Positions 44,593-54,775 of a stretch of DNA of 64,000 nt are shown piece by piece. A program made the translations under genes and the position numbers. The notes beneath the pieces were generated by a model. That model worked only from the letters and a program-made list of their open reading frames with translations. It searched no databases and was not told the origin of the DNA. Each line of letters begins with the position of its first letter. Position 1 is the stretch's first letter. This DNA comes from Streptomyces sp. NBRC 110611 (GTDB lineage Bacteria; Actinomycetota; Actinomycetes; Streptomycetales; Streptomycetaceae): contig NZ_BBUY01000003.1 in assembly GCF_001590865.1 (NCBI RefSeq), forward strand, positions 193,846-257,845, written 5' to 3'.

Positions 44593-45404
44593 GTCCGCCG
44601 TCCGGGTACCGTCACCAGCCGTTTCAGCCCGGCCGTCGCCCGGGCCCGCACCGCCCTCTTCCGGCCCGCCCCCTTCCGGCCCGCGCGCCGCCAGGGCGTG
44701 AGCAGTCGCTCCGCGCCGAGCAGCAGCAGATCGAAGACCGTCGCGATGATCACGCACAGCACCGACGCGGTGAGCACCTGCGCCTTGAAGAACGAGTTCA
44801 TCCCGGAGTAGATGAGGTTGCCCAGTCCGCCGTACCCGACGATCGCCCCTACGGTGGCGAGCGCGACCGTCGAGACCGTGGCGATCCGCAGTCCCGCCAT
44901 GGCCGCGGGCACCGCCAGCGGCAGCTCGACGGTCAGCAGTTGGCGCATCGGCCCGTAGCCCATCCCGCGAGCGGCCTCCCTGGCCTGTACGGGCACGCCG
45001 TTCAGCCCCGCCAGGATGTTCCGTACCAACAGGGTGAGTGAGTACAGGGCGAGCCCGACCACGACCAGGGTGGCGGACAGTCCGTAGACCGGGAGCAGCA
45101 GCGAGAACATCGCCAGCGACGGGATCGTGTAGACGACCGTGGTGATGCCGAGCACCGGCCCGGCCGTCCAGCGCCGGCGCCGGGCCAGCAGCGCCAGCGG
45201 GACCGCGATCACCAGCCCGAGCGCCACCGAGACCACCGTCAGCTGGACGTGCTGCGCGACCGCGTCGAGCAGGATCTGCCGGCGCGTGGTCAGGTAGTCG
45301 CCGCAGATCCACTCGTTATGGGCCAGGCAGTCGTCCGGCGGCGGTGCGGTCACGGTACGAGTCCATCCCGGCGGAGGCGGGAGTGTCGCGCCCACGGCGT
45401 CCAA
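44589..45404 (-). CDS. OpuC-type ABC transporter permease (first)
   Basis: 271 residues. Membrane helices begin near residue 50; the EAA loop is AREAARGMGYGPMRQLLTVE, and GYGGLGNLIYSGMNSF is the family C-terminal motif. The N-terminal 45 residues and the basic C-terminal tail are extra. It leads the permease-permease-binding-protein operon. The ATPase is not in this operon but at 40025 on the other strand. Confidence 0.9.
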   Translation of the reverse strand: MDAVGATLPPPPGWTRTVTAPPPDDCLAHNEWICGDYLTTRRQILLDAVAQHVQLTVVSVALGLVIAVPLALLARRRRWTAGPVLGITTVVYTIPSLAMFSLLLPVYGLSATLVVVGLALYSLTLLVRNILAGLNGVPVQAREAARGMGYGPMRQLLTVELPLAVPAAMAGLRIATVSTVALATVGAIVGYGGLGNLIYSGMNSFFKAQVLTASVLCVIIATVFDLLLLGAERLLTPWRRAGRKGAGRKRAVRARATAGLKRLVTVPGRRT

Positions 45405-45449
45405 TCGGGTCCTGCCGCAGACCCGCCTACCCGGACTTCCCGGACCCGC

Positions 45450-46679
45450 CTACCCGGACTTCCCGGCCTTGGCGGCCTCCTTGTGCGGCTCGCTCCGCGG
45501 CAGCACACCAGGCTCCGTGTCCTGCGGGAACGTCAGCTGCCGACCCTGCCACTCCAGAGCCGGTACGAGCTCACGGCGCCAGGTCGCGAACTGGTGGCTT
45601 CCCCGCGGCAGGATGATCGAGTCCACCCGCATCGGCGCCTTGGCCGCCTGCATGAACCGCATCGTGTCGCGGTAATTCCCCTCGCCCTCGCGGCTGCTGG
45701 TCACCAGCGCGGAGATCTGCGGCGCGGGCAGATGCTTCAGCCGCCACAGCAGATCGTGCTCCCGCTGCCGCTGGGCGGCCGCCGGCCCGCTGCCGAAGAG
45801 GCTGCCGGTGGTCAGGTCGTCCTTGACCGCGTAGTCCCCGGAGAGCGAGACCGCGGAGGTGTACGCCTTCGGGTTGCGCAACACCAGCTGCAGCGAGCAC
45901 GTACCACCGGACGAGTACCCGAACGCGCCCCAGGCGCTGGGGTCATGGCCCACCCGGTAGGCGGACTTCATGGCCTCCGGCAGGTCCTGGGTGAAGAACG
46001 TCTCGGCCTGCGGACCACCCGGCACGTCCACGCACTCGGTGTCCCGTGGCGGGGCGATCGTCGGCCGCACCATCACGATCACGGTCGGCTGCATCCTGCC
46101 CTGCTCGATCAGCCGGCCCGCGTTCTGCGGCACCTGGAGATGCTGCGCGAGATTCATGATCCCGCCCGGGTAGCCGCTGATGACGACCATGACGGGGAAC
46201 CGCTGGCGGCGGAACTGCTGCTGGAAGTACTGCGGCGGCAGATAGACGAAGCCGGGGTTGATGGCCCGGCTCCGCCGCCCGGTGATCCGTACGGACTCGA
46301 CCTTGCCCACCTTGTCGGCGGGCCCCTGGGGCAGTCCGGTCACCCGATCGAGCCCCTGCGGACCGGCCGGTTGGACCAGCCCGTTCTTGGCATCGCCGAC
46401 CGAGGCGTACTGCCCGCCGCCCTGGTTCACGGACACGGGCGCCTCGTCGTTGTTGCCCAGAAGCTCGTCCCAGCTGCCGTAGAACTCGAAGTTCGCGTTC
46501 ACCGCCAGGGCGAACGCGCACACGATCGACAGCTGGGTGACGAGGATGGCGCCCAGTCTGCCCAGCACGGCCCCGGCCCCGCGCTTCGCCAGCCGGGGCC
46601 AGAACCACACCGTGGCGGCCACACAGGCCAGCGCCAGCACGACCACCGTGCATTCGAGCGACTGACTGGTCAGCCCCAT
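45450..46679 (-). CDS. Membrane-anchored esterase-family alpha/beta hydrolase
   Basis: 409 residues. Two N-terminal membrane helices (about 10-28, 42-62) precede an extracytoplasmic hydrolase of the putative esterase (EstD/FrmB/mycolyltransferase-like) family. The nucleophile elbow is FGYSSGGTCS, preceded by FPVMVVISGYPGG, and the catalytic His is likely in LPRGSHQF. The substrate is unknown. It is 45 bp downstream of the OpuC permease start, on the same strand and reading away from the same upstream region, so it is probably an independent unit. Confidence 0.88.
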   Translation of the reverse strand: MGLTSQSLECTVVVLALACVAATVWFWPRLAKRGAGAVLGRLGAILVTQLSIVCAFALAVNANFEFYGSWDELLGNNDEAPVSVNQGGGQYASVGDAKNGLVQPAGPQGLDRVTGLPQGPADKVGKVESVRITGRRSRAINPGFVYLPPQYFQQQFRRQRFPVMVVISGYPGGIMNLAQHLQVPQNAGRLIEQGRMQPTVIVMVRPTIAPPRDTECVDVPGGPQAETFFTQDLPEAMKSAYRVGHDPSAWGAFGYSSGGTCSLQLVLRNPKAYTSAVSLSGDYAVKDDLTTGSLFGSGPAAAQRQREHDLLWRLKHLPAPQISALVTSSREGEGNYRDTMRFMQAAKAPMRVDSIILPRGSHQFATWRRELVPALEWQGRQLTFPQDTEPGVLPRSEPHKEAAKAGKSG

Positions 46680-47216
46680 GCGCTCACATCTCCCGTCACC
46701 CTCGGAAAGGGTTCTCGCCTTCTTACGGGTTCTCGCCTTCTTACCGGCTTACCGGCCGCCTAAGGCACAACGGCGGCTCGGGACATTGGTCACCGGCAAG
46801 TGCGGGCACACCTGCCCATCGGATACCTGAGCGACCGATTCCCGCCCTTCCCTCAGGCCTTTGCCCCTCCCTCTTACTCGCCTCGTGCCGGTTCGTGCTC
46901 GCCTCTTGCCAGTTCGTTTCCGTGCCGTGATGCGGGACAGCGGCCCTGGGCCGCGTCAGCGCAATGCCGCCCCCCCCGGGCCCACGCCCAGTGCCCAACA
47001 GACCCCCGTAGCCAAAGACACCCCATGGCCGAAGCCGCCTCGGGTCCGCAAAACCACATACCTCACCAGACCCCCCGGATAGCCCATTCCACAAGGCGCG
47101 GGGTCCCACGATGGGGCCGGTCCCGGCCGCTACGCTTACGTATCCGTCCTGGTCAGGGACATGTCTGTGCTTCACGGACAAACGCCGCACCCACCACACG
47201 CAAGAGAGGTTCGCCG
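46680..47216. other. Large divergent intergenic region with an 18-bp tandem repeat
   Basis: 537 bp between the esterase and VWA genes. GGGTTCTCGCCTTCTTAC is perfectly duplicated at 46709-46726 and 46727-46744, just upstream of the esterase start and so in its leader. The rest reads openly on both strands but without protein-like composition, ribosome sites or motifs. Promoters for both flanking genes must lie here; I cannot place them. Confidence 0.5.
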
Positions 47217-48599
47217 ATGGGCATTCGGAGTCTGCTGCGCAACGCTTTCGGTCGCTCCAAGGCGACCCGTGAAGGAACCGGCGCAGCCCCGAGCGGCGCC
47301 GACAAGCCGGAGTCCGCGACCATCCCGGAGGCCCGCGAGGAGCCCACCCCGGCCCCTTCCTCGACCTCCGCCGCGTCCTCGGCTTCCGCCTCCTCGTCCT
47401 CGGCCGCTGTCCCCGCCTCCGCCCCCGCAGCCGAGGTCCCGGCCGCGCGCACGGCCCCCTCGGACGGGCCGGACGCGGACCCGTACTCGACGACCGCCTC
47501 GACGCCCGCCCCTACGACCGCCCCGACGACCGCCCCGGCCACCGCCACCCTGCCGGCCCAGGGCAGCCCGGTGGACCGCGGTGAGCCGCCGGTCCGGGAG
47601 CCGGACGCGGAACGGCCCACCGGCACGGTTACGGCCGAGGTCAAGACCGAGGTCAAGGCCGATTCCCACCCCACGTCCGATGACACTGTCGCCGACCTCG
47701 TCAGCCAGGCCTTCGACAGCCCAAGTCCGGCGCCCGACGAAACCGTCGAGCCCGCCGCGGCACCGGCGAAGGCACAGCCCGACACCGACCTCAATCCCGA
47801 GACCGAGTCGCAGGCCGAGCCCCGGACCGAGACGGAGCCCCGGGTCGAGCCCCGGACCGAGACGGAACCCCAGGCCGAGCCCCGGACCGAGACCGAGCTG
47901 GCAGCCACCGCCCCCGCCCTCGTCAGCCTCTACAAGTCCGCCCGCGTCACCCTGGACAAGCATGGCCTCGCCACCCAGCGCGCCGCCGTCTACCTCATCC
48001 TCGACCGCTCCGGCTCGATGCGCAACTACTACAAGGACGGTACGGTCCAGCACCTCGCCGAGCAGGCCCTCGGCCTCGCCGTCAACTTCGACGACGACGC
48101 CATCGTCCCCGTCATCTTCTTCTCCACCGACGTCGACGGCTCCGCCGACCTCGACCTCACCAACTACCAGGGCCGCATCGACGAGTTGCACTCCGGCCTC
48201 GGCCACATGGGCCGTACCAACTACCACTGGGCCATCAACGCCGTCGTCGAGCACTACAAGAACTCCGGCAGCACGGCCCCCGCCTTCGTCATCTTCCAGA
48301 CCGACGGCGCCCCGACCTCCAAGCCGGCCGCCGAGAGGGCGCTGTGCGAAGCGGCCGAACTCCCCATCTTCTGGCAGTTCATCGGCTTCGGTGACCCGGA
48401 GGGCAAGGGCTTCGACTTCCTCCGCAAGCTCGACGACCTGGCCGTCCCGGAGAAGCGCGTGGTGGACAACGCCGGCTTCTTCCACGCCGGCCGGGACCCC
48501 CGCGCCCTCTCCCACGACGAGCTCTACCAGCAGCTGATGGTCGAGTTCCCCGAGTGGCTCACCGAGGCCCGCACCGCCGGCGTCCTCAAGGACAACTGA
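47217..48599 (+). CDS. VWA-domain protein (TerF-like) with a long disordered linker
   Basis: 460 residues. A short N-terminal segment (MGIRSLLRNAFGRS) is followed by about 220 residues of Ala/Pro/Ser/Thr/Glu disorder with EPRTETEPQ repeats. The C-terminal VWA domain carries the MIDAS motif DRSGSM, then GRTNYHW and FQTDGAPTS. The VWA part resembles TerF-type proteins linked to Ter stress complexes. It is cytoplasmic. The ATG at 47217 has AAGAGAGG upstream. No CTACA-N4-TGTAG operator is found upstream, unlike the terB/terD genes. Confidence 0.82.
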   Translation: MGIRSLLRNAFGRSKATREGTGAAPSGADKPESATIPEAREEPTPAPSSTSAASSASASSSSAAVPASAPAAEVPAARTAPSDGPDADPYSTTASTPAPTTAPTTAPATATLPAQGSPVDRGEPPVREPDAERPTGTVTAEVKTEVKADSHPTSDDTVADLVSQAFDSPSPAPDETVEPAAAPAKAQPDTDLNPETESQAEPRTETEPRVEPRTETEPQAEPRTETELAATAPALVSLYKSARVTLDKHGLATQRAAVYLILDRSGSMRNYYKDGTVQHLAEQALGLAVNFDDDAIVPVIFFSTDVDGSADLDLTNYQGRIDELHSGLGHMGRTNYHWAINAVVEHYKNSGSTAPAFVIFQTDGAPTSKPAAERALCEAAELPIFWQFIGFGDPEGKGFDFLRKLDDLAVPEKRVVDNAGFFHAGRDPRALSHDELYQQLMVEFPEWLTEARTAGVLKDN

Positions 48600-48626
48600 C
48601 CCACCGCCCAACCTCAGTTCCGCCCC

Positions 48627-48665
48627 ACCGGCCGCGGCCGGGCCCTCGGCCCGCCCGCGGCCGGT
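48627..48665. terminator. Terminator after the VWA gene
   Basis: Perfect 11-nt arms ACCGGCCGCGG/CCGCGGCCGGT enclose an inner GGGC/GCCC pair. It lies 28 bp after the VWA stop, followed by a CATCCGTTACATCCGTT repeat and an AT-rich stretch that may hold the next promoter. Confidence 0.75.
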
Positions 48666-48844
48666 TCCATTTACATCCGTTACATCCGTTGAAATAAAAA
48701 ACAACCACCGTCCGGTTTTGCACCGCAGCACGCCCGCCCCACCCCTCATTGTCAGTGCCGTATGCCAGAGTTAGGCGCAGCAGTTCGACAGTCAGACGGT
48801 TGAGCAATCCATCATCGGCGCATCGGGGGAGGGGCCGATCCGTC

Positions 48845-49309
48845 ATGTCATTGGTTGATGAGGTAGCGGCAGTTCACGCGGGACAACCAAATCCAGCCGC
48901 GTTGATTGGCGAATTCCGCCGTACCCATGTCCTCCTCCCCACCGTCAACGACACTCTCATGTCCGCCGAAATGAACGGCATTCGCTGGCTGTACGCCTTC
49001 ACCGACGAAGAGGCCCTCTCCCGCTTTGCTGGATCCCGCGACAGTGATCCCGGCACGGCAGCGGCAACGGCAGCGGAATGGCAGTACGTAACGGCGTCCG
49101 GCGCCCGCATCCTCGACGTCCTGATACCCGCCATCGAAGGGCCGACGGGAGTGGCGCTGGATGCGGGCAGCGAACAGGGCGCACTCTTCCCGCCAATGGC
49201 CGGAATCGTCCCCGACAACGCGGCGCTCGACGTACCGACCGACGGCGTACCTCCACGTGACATATCCGATATCACGCCTCTCAGGAGGGACGCGCGGAAA
49301 TGGGCCTGA
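48845..49309 (+). CDS. SseB-like N-terminal-domain protein of a type VII-linked locus
   Basis: 154 residues. LIGEFRRTHVLLPT, then GIRWLYAFTDEEALSRFAG and a C-terminal segment (ILDVLIPAIEGPTGVALDAG) follow the SseB N-terminal domain pattern. Such small proteins often accompany WXG/RHS genes in Streptomyces and may act as chaperone or adaptor; that is inference. It overlaps the next gene by ten bases. There is no signal peptide. Confidence 0.72.
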   Translation: MSLVDEVAAVHAGQPNPAALIGEFRRTHVLLPTVNDTLMSAEMNGIRWLYAFTDEEALSRFAGSRDSDPGTAAATAAEWQYVTASGARILDVLIPAIEGPTGVALDAGSEQGALFPPMAGIVPDNAALDVPTDGVPPRDISDITPLRRDARKWA

Positions 49310-49968
49310 TAGGCGGCGACGGGTATCAGCTCGAACCGGAGGCCTTCGAGGCAATTTCCAAGGGCATCAAAGCAGCCACCGCCGAACTCAAAGAACTGGG
49401 CTTCGACATCGAGGCCCAGCTCGGCCGCGGCTTCGACAAACTTGCCCTGGACAGCGTCGAATGCGGCGACGACGGCTTGGCGACCGTCCTCGACTCCTTC
49501 TGCGAGCGCTGGGGCTGGGGCGTCCGCACCCTGATGCAAGAGGCCAACGGCTTCTCCCAGAGGCTGGGTCTCACAGCAGGCCTCTATTACGAGCAGGAGC
49601 AGTACCTCTCGGACACGCTCAAGCAGACCGTGAACGCCGCGATGGGCGACCCGGCCAAGTCCGCCGAGAAGCTGCACAACACGTCCTGGGGTGACGTCCT
49701 CGCCGACAACCCCATCTCCCAGGTCAAGAACGCGGACTTCGACCCGACGTCCGCAGCGTCGCTGGAAGCGCAGCAGAAGGCGAGGAACGCGGGCAACCAG
49801 TTCCTCCAGGACGTCCGCTCCATCCCCGACCGGATCACCCACCCCTTTGACGGCCCGGCCGAGGCCACCACGGAGTTTCACGAGCCGACGAAGCCCGAAG
49901 GGCACGGAGGCACCGGCAACGGAGGTAACGGGCAAGGGCGTAACGGTCACGGGGGTAACGACAAGTGA
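49300..49968 (+). CDS. Helical partner protein of the RHS effector
   Basis: 222 residues. It is mostly alpha-helical (FEAISKGIKAATAELKELG; YYEQEQYLSDTLKQTVNAAM) with WGWGV and SWGDVLADNP turns, and ends in a Gly/Asn/His-rich tail. Its size and helical content resemble WXG-type secretion partners, but I see no clean WXG100 motif. It overlaps both neighbours (10 bp upstream, GTGA downstream), so all three genes are translated together. Probable role: secretion partner or chaperone for the RHS protein. Confidence 0.6.
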   Translation: MGLIGGDGYQLEPEAFEAISKGIKAATAELKELGFDIEAQLGRGFDKLALDSVECGDDGLATVLDSFCERWGWGVRTLMQEANGFSQRLGLTAGLYYEQEQYLSDTLKQTVNAAMGDPAKSAEKLHNTSWGDVLADNPISQVKNADFDPTSAASLEAQQKARNAGNQFLQDVRSIPDRITHPFDGPAEATTEFHEPTKPEGHGGTGNGGNGQGRNGHGGNDK

Positions 49969-52900
49969 ACTGGCTGGGAGACGCCGTCAACAAGGTCGGC
50001 GACGCGGCCGACAAGCTCACGGACGCCGTGGAACGCGGCGCCGGGGAGGCCGTGGAGTTCGGTGCCGACAAGCTGGGCGACGGCCTGGAGGCGATCGGGG
50101 CGGATGGCGCCGCCGACACCGTCCGCTCAGGTGGCGACAAGCTCGCGGGTGCGCTGGGCGCCCACGTCGACGAACGCCAGCTCGGCGAATCCGACGATCC
50201 CAAACAGCTCATCCACGGCGACGTCGAAAAGATCAACGAGAGCGCCTCCCACCTCAAGGACTTCTCCGCCGCCTTCGACCGGGTGGCCGACGGGATGCGC
50301 AAGATCGGCTCGCACAGCGGCTGGACCGGTCAGGCCGCCGACGCCTTCCGCGAGTCGTTCGACATGCACCCCAAGCAGTGGATGCGCGCCGCCGACGCCT
50401 GCAACGACGCCTCGAAAGCCCTCAAGACCTACGCGCACACCGTCTCCTGGGCACAGGGCAAGGCCGCCGACGCGATCGACAAGTACCGCAACGCCTGCGA
50501 AGCGACGAAGAAGGCCGTCGACACCTACAAGACCTCCGTCGACTCCTACAACGCGAAGGTCAAGTCCTACAACGCCACCGTGGACAGCGGCTCCGACCCG
50601 GGCCCGAAACCGACCGAGCCCGGCGCGTTCAGCGACCCCGGCGACGAGGGCCGCCAGGCCGCCCAGGACATCCTCAAGGACGCCCGCAGCCAGCGCAACG
50701 AAGCCGCTGAGCGAGCCCGTAACGCCCTCCAGAAAGCCCTGGCCCACGCCCCCGACAAGCCCGCCTTCACCGAACTGGCAGGCGCGGCCCTCAAGGACGG
50801 CAGCAAGGCGTTCGTCCTGGAACACATGCACCTGGCCGGCGGCGTCGTGAAGGCCGGCGCCGAAACCCTCAAGCTGGCCCGCATGATCAACCCCCTTGAC
50901 CCCTACAACATCACCCACCCTTTCCAATACCTCTCCAACACCAGCACCACGCTCCTCGGCCTGGCCTCCGCCCCCCTCCACCCCATAGAGACCGCCAAGG
51001 GCATGCTCGGCTCCGGCTGGGGCAGCGACCCGGCCGACTCTCTCGGCACCATGCTCGGCAACCTCGTCGGCGGCAAGGGGGCCGGCGGACTGGCCAAGGG
51101 AGCGGCCAAGGCAGGCGCCAAGAACGCGGCCAAGGGCGCCGCACGGACCGCCGCCAGGGAAGGCGGCAAACGCACCATCCGGGACCGTCTGCGCACCGCC
51201 TGGTGCAAGACCTTCGGCAGCGACCCCATCGACATGGCCACCGGCCGTATGCACCTGCCGCAAACCGACATCGCCCTCCCGGCCGGCTTCCCCCTCGCCT
51301 TCACCCGCACTTTCGAGTCGTCCTACCGCACCGGCCGCTGGTTCGGCCCGGCCTGGATGTCCACCGTCGACCAGCGCCTGGAGATCGACTCCGAAGGCGT
51401 CATCCTCATCGGCGAAGAGGGCGACTTCCTCCTCTATCCCCACCCCGCCGTCGGCGTCCCCACCCTCCCCGTCGAGGGCGACGGCGCAGCCCTGGAGCTC
51501 ACCCCGGACGGCGACTACCTCCTCACCGACCCCCTCACCGGCCTCCGCCGCTACTTCACCACCTACACCGAGACCCTCGCCGTCCTCGACGAGATATCCG
51601 ACCGCCACGGCAACCACCACATCACCTTCGACTACACCGAAGACGGCACCCCCACCGCCCTCACCCACAGCGCCGGCTACCGCCTCCTCCTCACCACCGA
51701 CCAGGGCCGCATCACCGCCCTTCACCTCGCCGGCGCCGCCCCCGACGGCACCGACCAACTCCTGCTCACCTACGGCTACGACGACTTCGGCAACCTCACC
51801 ACCGTCGCCAAGTCCTCCGGCCTCCCCCTCCGCTTCACCTACGACGACGCCGGCCGCATCACGTCCTGGACCGACACCAACAACAGCGGCTACCACTACG
51901 CCTACGACGACCAGGACCGCTGCACCCACCAGGGCGGTACCGAGGGCCACCTACGCGCCCACTTCACCTGGGGCGACCCCGACCCGGTCACCGGCCTGCG
52001 CACCAACGTCCACCACAACTCCCTCGGCCAGGCCACCACCTACCAGGTCAACGACCACCACCAGATCGTCGCCACGACCGATCCCACCGGCGCCACCACC
52101 CGCACCGTCCGCGACGCGTCCCACCGCATCCTCTCCACCACCGACGCCCTCGGCCGCACCACCCACCTCACCTACGACGACCACGGCCGCCCGCTCACCG
52201 TCACCCTCCCCGACGGCACCACCTCCACCACCGAGTACACCGACGACGGCCACCCCCTGCGGGTCACCGGTCCGGACGGCACCACCTGGACCCACACCTA
52301 CGACGCCAAGGGCAACCGCACCTCCACCACCGACCCCACCGGCGCCACCACCACCTACACCCACGACCCCCGTGGCCACCTCGCCTCCGTCACCGACGCC
52401 CTCGGCAACACCACCCGCATCTACTGCAACGACGCCGGCCTCCCGCTCACCGTCACCGACCCCCTCGGCGCCAAGACCCACTACCGCCGCGACGCCTTCG
52501 GCCGCACCACATCCGTCACGGACCCCCTCGGCGAAACCACCCACTACATCTGGTCCACCGAAGGCAACCTCACCGCCCGGATAGACCCCACCGGCGCCAC
52601 CGAGGAATGGACCTACGACGGCGAAGGCAACCGCACCTCTCACACCGACGCCATCGGCCAGACCACCCACTACGAATACGGTCACTTCGACCTCCTGACC
52701 GCCCGTACCACGCCCGACGGCGTCCGCTACTCCTTCACTCACGACACCGAACTCCGCCTCACCCAGGTCACCAACCCCCAGGGCCTGACCTGGAGCTACG
52801 CCTACGACGACGCCGGCCGCCTCACCTCCGAGTCAGACTTCGACAACCGCACCCTCACCTACACCCACGACCCGGCCGGCCGGCTCACCACCCGCACCAA

Positions 52901-54767
52901 CGCCCTCGGCGAAACCACGACCTACACCCGCGACATAGCCGGCCGCATCACCCACAAAAACGCCGCAGGCCTGGTCACCACCTACACCCACTCCCCCTCG
53001 GGCCAACTCCTCCAGGCAGCCAACCCCGACGCCACCGTCACCTACACCCGGGACGTCCTGGGCCGCGTCACCACCGAAACGGTCAACGGCCGTACCCTCA
53101 CCTTCACTTACGACGCCCTGGGCCGCCGCACCTCCCGCACCACCCCCACCGGCCACGCCACCACCTACGCCTACGACCCGGCCGGCAACCGCACGGCGAT
53201 GGACATCGCCGGCCACCCCCTCACCTTCGACCACGACGCCGCCGGCCAGGAACTCACCCGCACCATCGCCAACACCCTCCAACTGGCCCACACCTGGGAC
53301 CCCACCGGCCGCCTGGCGTCCCAGTCCCTCACCACCACAGCCACCGGCACCGTCCAGTCACCACAACCTGCCGCCGAAACAGTGGGGCTTCTCCACCGCA
53401 CCTACACCTACCGCCCCGACGGCCACCTCACCGCGCTCACCGACTCCCACACCGGCCGCCGCACCTTCGACCTCGACCGCGCCGGCCGCGTCACCGCCGT
53501 CCACGCCGCCGACTGGACCGAGACCTACGCCTACGACGAAGCCGGCAACCAAACCCACGCCACCTGGCCCGACCACCACCCCTCCCCCTCCGCCCGAGGC
53601 GAAAGGTCATACGTCGGCACCCGCATCACCCACGCCGGCCGCATCCGCTACGAACACGACCCTCTCGGCCGAGTAACCCTCCGCCAGAAGACCCGCCTCT
53701 CCCACAAACCCGACACCTGGCACTACACCTGGAACACAGAGGACCGCCTCACCATCGTCACCACCCCTGACGGCACCACCTGGCGCTACCTCTACGACCC
53801 CACCGGCCGCCGAATAGCCAAACAACGCCTGTCGGAAGACGGCCAAACCGTCGCCGAACAAACCGACTTCACTTGGGACGGCCCCACTCTCACCGAACAA
53901 TCCACCCACACCCCAGGCCGTCCAGACGCCCTCTCCCTCACCTGGGACCACCAGGGCCTCACCCCCCTCACCCAAACCGAACGCAAAACCACCACCCTCA
54001 CCACCACCCTCACCAACGCCCCCCAACACGTAATAGACCAGCGCTTCTTCGCGATCGCCACCGACCTCGTCGGCTCCCCCACCGAACTCGTCGACACTTC
54101 AGGCTCGATTGCTTGGCGCACCCGCACCACCCTCTGGGGCACCACCACCTGGAACCGCGAAGCCACCGCCTACACCCCCCTCCGCTTCCCCGGCCAATAC
54201 TTCGACCCCGAAACCCAGCTCCACTACAACTTCCACCGCTACTACGACCCAGATTCAGGCCGCTATACAACCCTCGATCCGCTCGGCCTCATACCGGCAC
54301 CCAACCCCGCCTCCTACGTAGATAACCCGCATGCCGCGGTTGACCCTCTTGGCCTCTCTGGTTGTCCGCCACTCGGCGAACACTCAAATCCCTTCAGTTC
54401 CCGGGCAGACGCAGAGAGAGCCGCCTTCGACCTCGCAGGTGTCCCTCATGGGCGAATACCCGATGCCGAATGGCAAGCGGTAGGAGATAAAGCCTACAGA
54501 CACATCCCCGGTTATACATACTCACCCAAGCCGGAACATTGGGGTAATTTCCGTCAATTCGAACTGGATCACGGATCCCGAGTAGTGGTCGAGCATACTC
54601 ACGACCCCGCCGGACCCCACTTCCATGCCGGCAAACCAAAGGTGGACGACACTCGCCACTTCGTAAATTTCGGCTGGGACAACACAAAAGCGGGATACGA
54701 GACCATGGAGAGGTATGCGAAAATTAACAAGCCTGGCGGAGATCACCATTTCTTCTATAAGGAGTGA
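49965..54767 (+). CDS. RHS-repeat polymorphic toxin, probable type VII effector
   Basis: 1600 residues. Residues 1-210 are helical with Trp120-Thr-Gly122 (GWTGQAADAF), a WXG-like secretion domain. After a linker, a DUF6531-type entry (GSDPIDMATGRMHLPQTD) starts near residue 418. About 25 YD/RHS repeats run to the core end (YYDPDSGRYTTLDPLGL, residue about 1440). The variable tail, about 134 residues after DPLGLSG, is His-rich (VVVEHTHDPAGPHFHAG; GGDHHFFYKE) and AT-richer: the likely toxin domain, of unrecognised type, perhaps a nuclease. The GTG start overlaps the upstream stop. Confidence 0.88.
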   Translation: MNWLGDAVNKVGDAADKLTDAVERGAGEAVEFGADKLGDGLEAIGADGAADTVRSGGDKLAGALGAHVDERQLGESDDPKQLIHGDVEKINESASHLKDFSAAFDRVADGMRKIGSHSGWTGQAADAFRESFDMHPKQWMRAADACNDASKALKTYAHTVSWAQGKAADAIDKYRNACEATKKAVDTYKTSVDSYNAKVKSYNATVDSGSDPGPKPTEPGAFSDPGDEGRQAAQDILKDARSQRNEAAERARNALQKALAHAPDKPAFTELAGAALKDGSKAFVLEHMHLAGGVVKAGAETLKLARMINPLDPYNITHPFQYLSNTSTTLLGLASAPLHPIETAKGMLGSGWGSDPADSLGTMLGNLVGGKGAGGLAKGAAKAGAKNAAKGAARTAAREGGKRTIRDRLRTAWCKTFGSDPIDMATGRMHLPQTDIALPAGFPLAFTRTFESSYRTGRWFGPAWMSTVDQRLEIDSEGVILIGEEGDFLLYPHPAVGVPTLPVEGDGAALELTPDGDYLLTDPLTGLRRYFTTYTETLAVLDEISDRHGNHHITFDYTEDGTPTALTHSAGYRLLLTTDQGRITALHLAGAAPDGTDQLLLTYGYDDFGNLTTVAKSSGLPLRFTYDDAGRITSWTDTNNSGYHYAYDDQDRCTHQGGTEGHLRAHFTWGDPDPVTGLRTNVHHNSLGQATTYQVNDHHQIVATTDPTGATTRTVRDASHRILSTTDALGRTTHLTYDDHGRPLTVTLPDGTTSTTEYTDDGHPLRVTGPDGTTWTHTYDAKGNRTSTTDPTGATTTYTHDPRGHLASVTDALGNTTRIYCNDAGLPLTVTDPLGAKTHYRRDAFGRTTSVTDPLGETTHYIWSTEGNLTARIDPTGATEEWTYDGEGNRTSHTDAIGQTTHYEYGHFDLLTARTTPDGVRYSFTHDTELRLTQVTNPQGLTWSYAYDDAGRLTSESDFDNRTLTYTHDPAGRLTTRTNALGETTTYTRDIAGRITHKNAAGLVTTYTHSPSGQLLQAANPDATVTYTRDVLGRVTTETVNGRTLTFTYDALGRRTSRTTPTGHATTYAYDPAGNRTAMDIAGHPLTFDHDAAGQELTRTIANTLQLAHTWDPTGRLASQSLTTTATGTVQSPQPAAETVGLLHRTYTYRPDGHLTALTDSHTGRRTFDLDRAGRVTAVHAADWTETYAYDEAGNQTHATWPDHHPSPSARGERSYVGTRITHAGRIRYEHDPLGRVTLRQKTRLSHKPDTWHYTWNTEDRLTIVTTPDGTTWRYLYDPTGRRIAKQRLSEDGQTVAEQTDFTWDGPTLTEQSTHTPGRPDALSLTWDHQGLTPLTQTERKTTTLTTTLTNAPQHVIDQRFFAIATDLVGSPTELVDTSGSIAWRTRTTLWGTTTWNREATAYTPLRFPGQYFDPETQLHYNFHRYYDPDSGRYTTLDPLGLIPAPNPASYVDNPHAAVDPLGLSGCPPLGEHSNPFSSRADAERAAFDLAGVPHGRIPDAEWQAVGDKAYRHIPGYTYSPKPEHWGNFRQFELDHGSRVVVEHTHDPAGPHFHAGKPKVDDTRHFVNFGWDNTKAGYETMERYAKINKPGGDHHFFYKE

Positions 54768-54775
54768 TTCAAATC

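Noticed and set aside
46741..47199. Open 152-codon minus-strand frame between the esterase and VWA genes
   Set aside because: No ribosome site, no domain, composition not protein-like; GC-rich DNA leaves such frames open by chance.
51203..53770. Second very long frame inside the RHS gene
   Set aside because: His/Arg/Pro-rich shadow of the RHS repeats with no credible start; the RHS frame has clear motifs.
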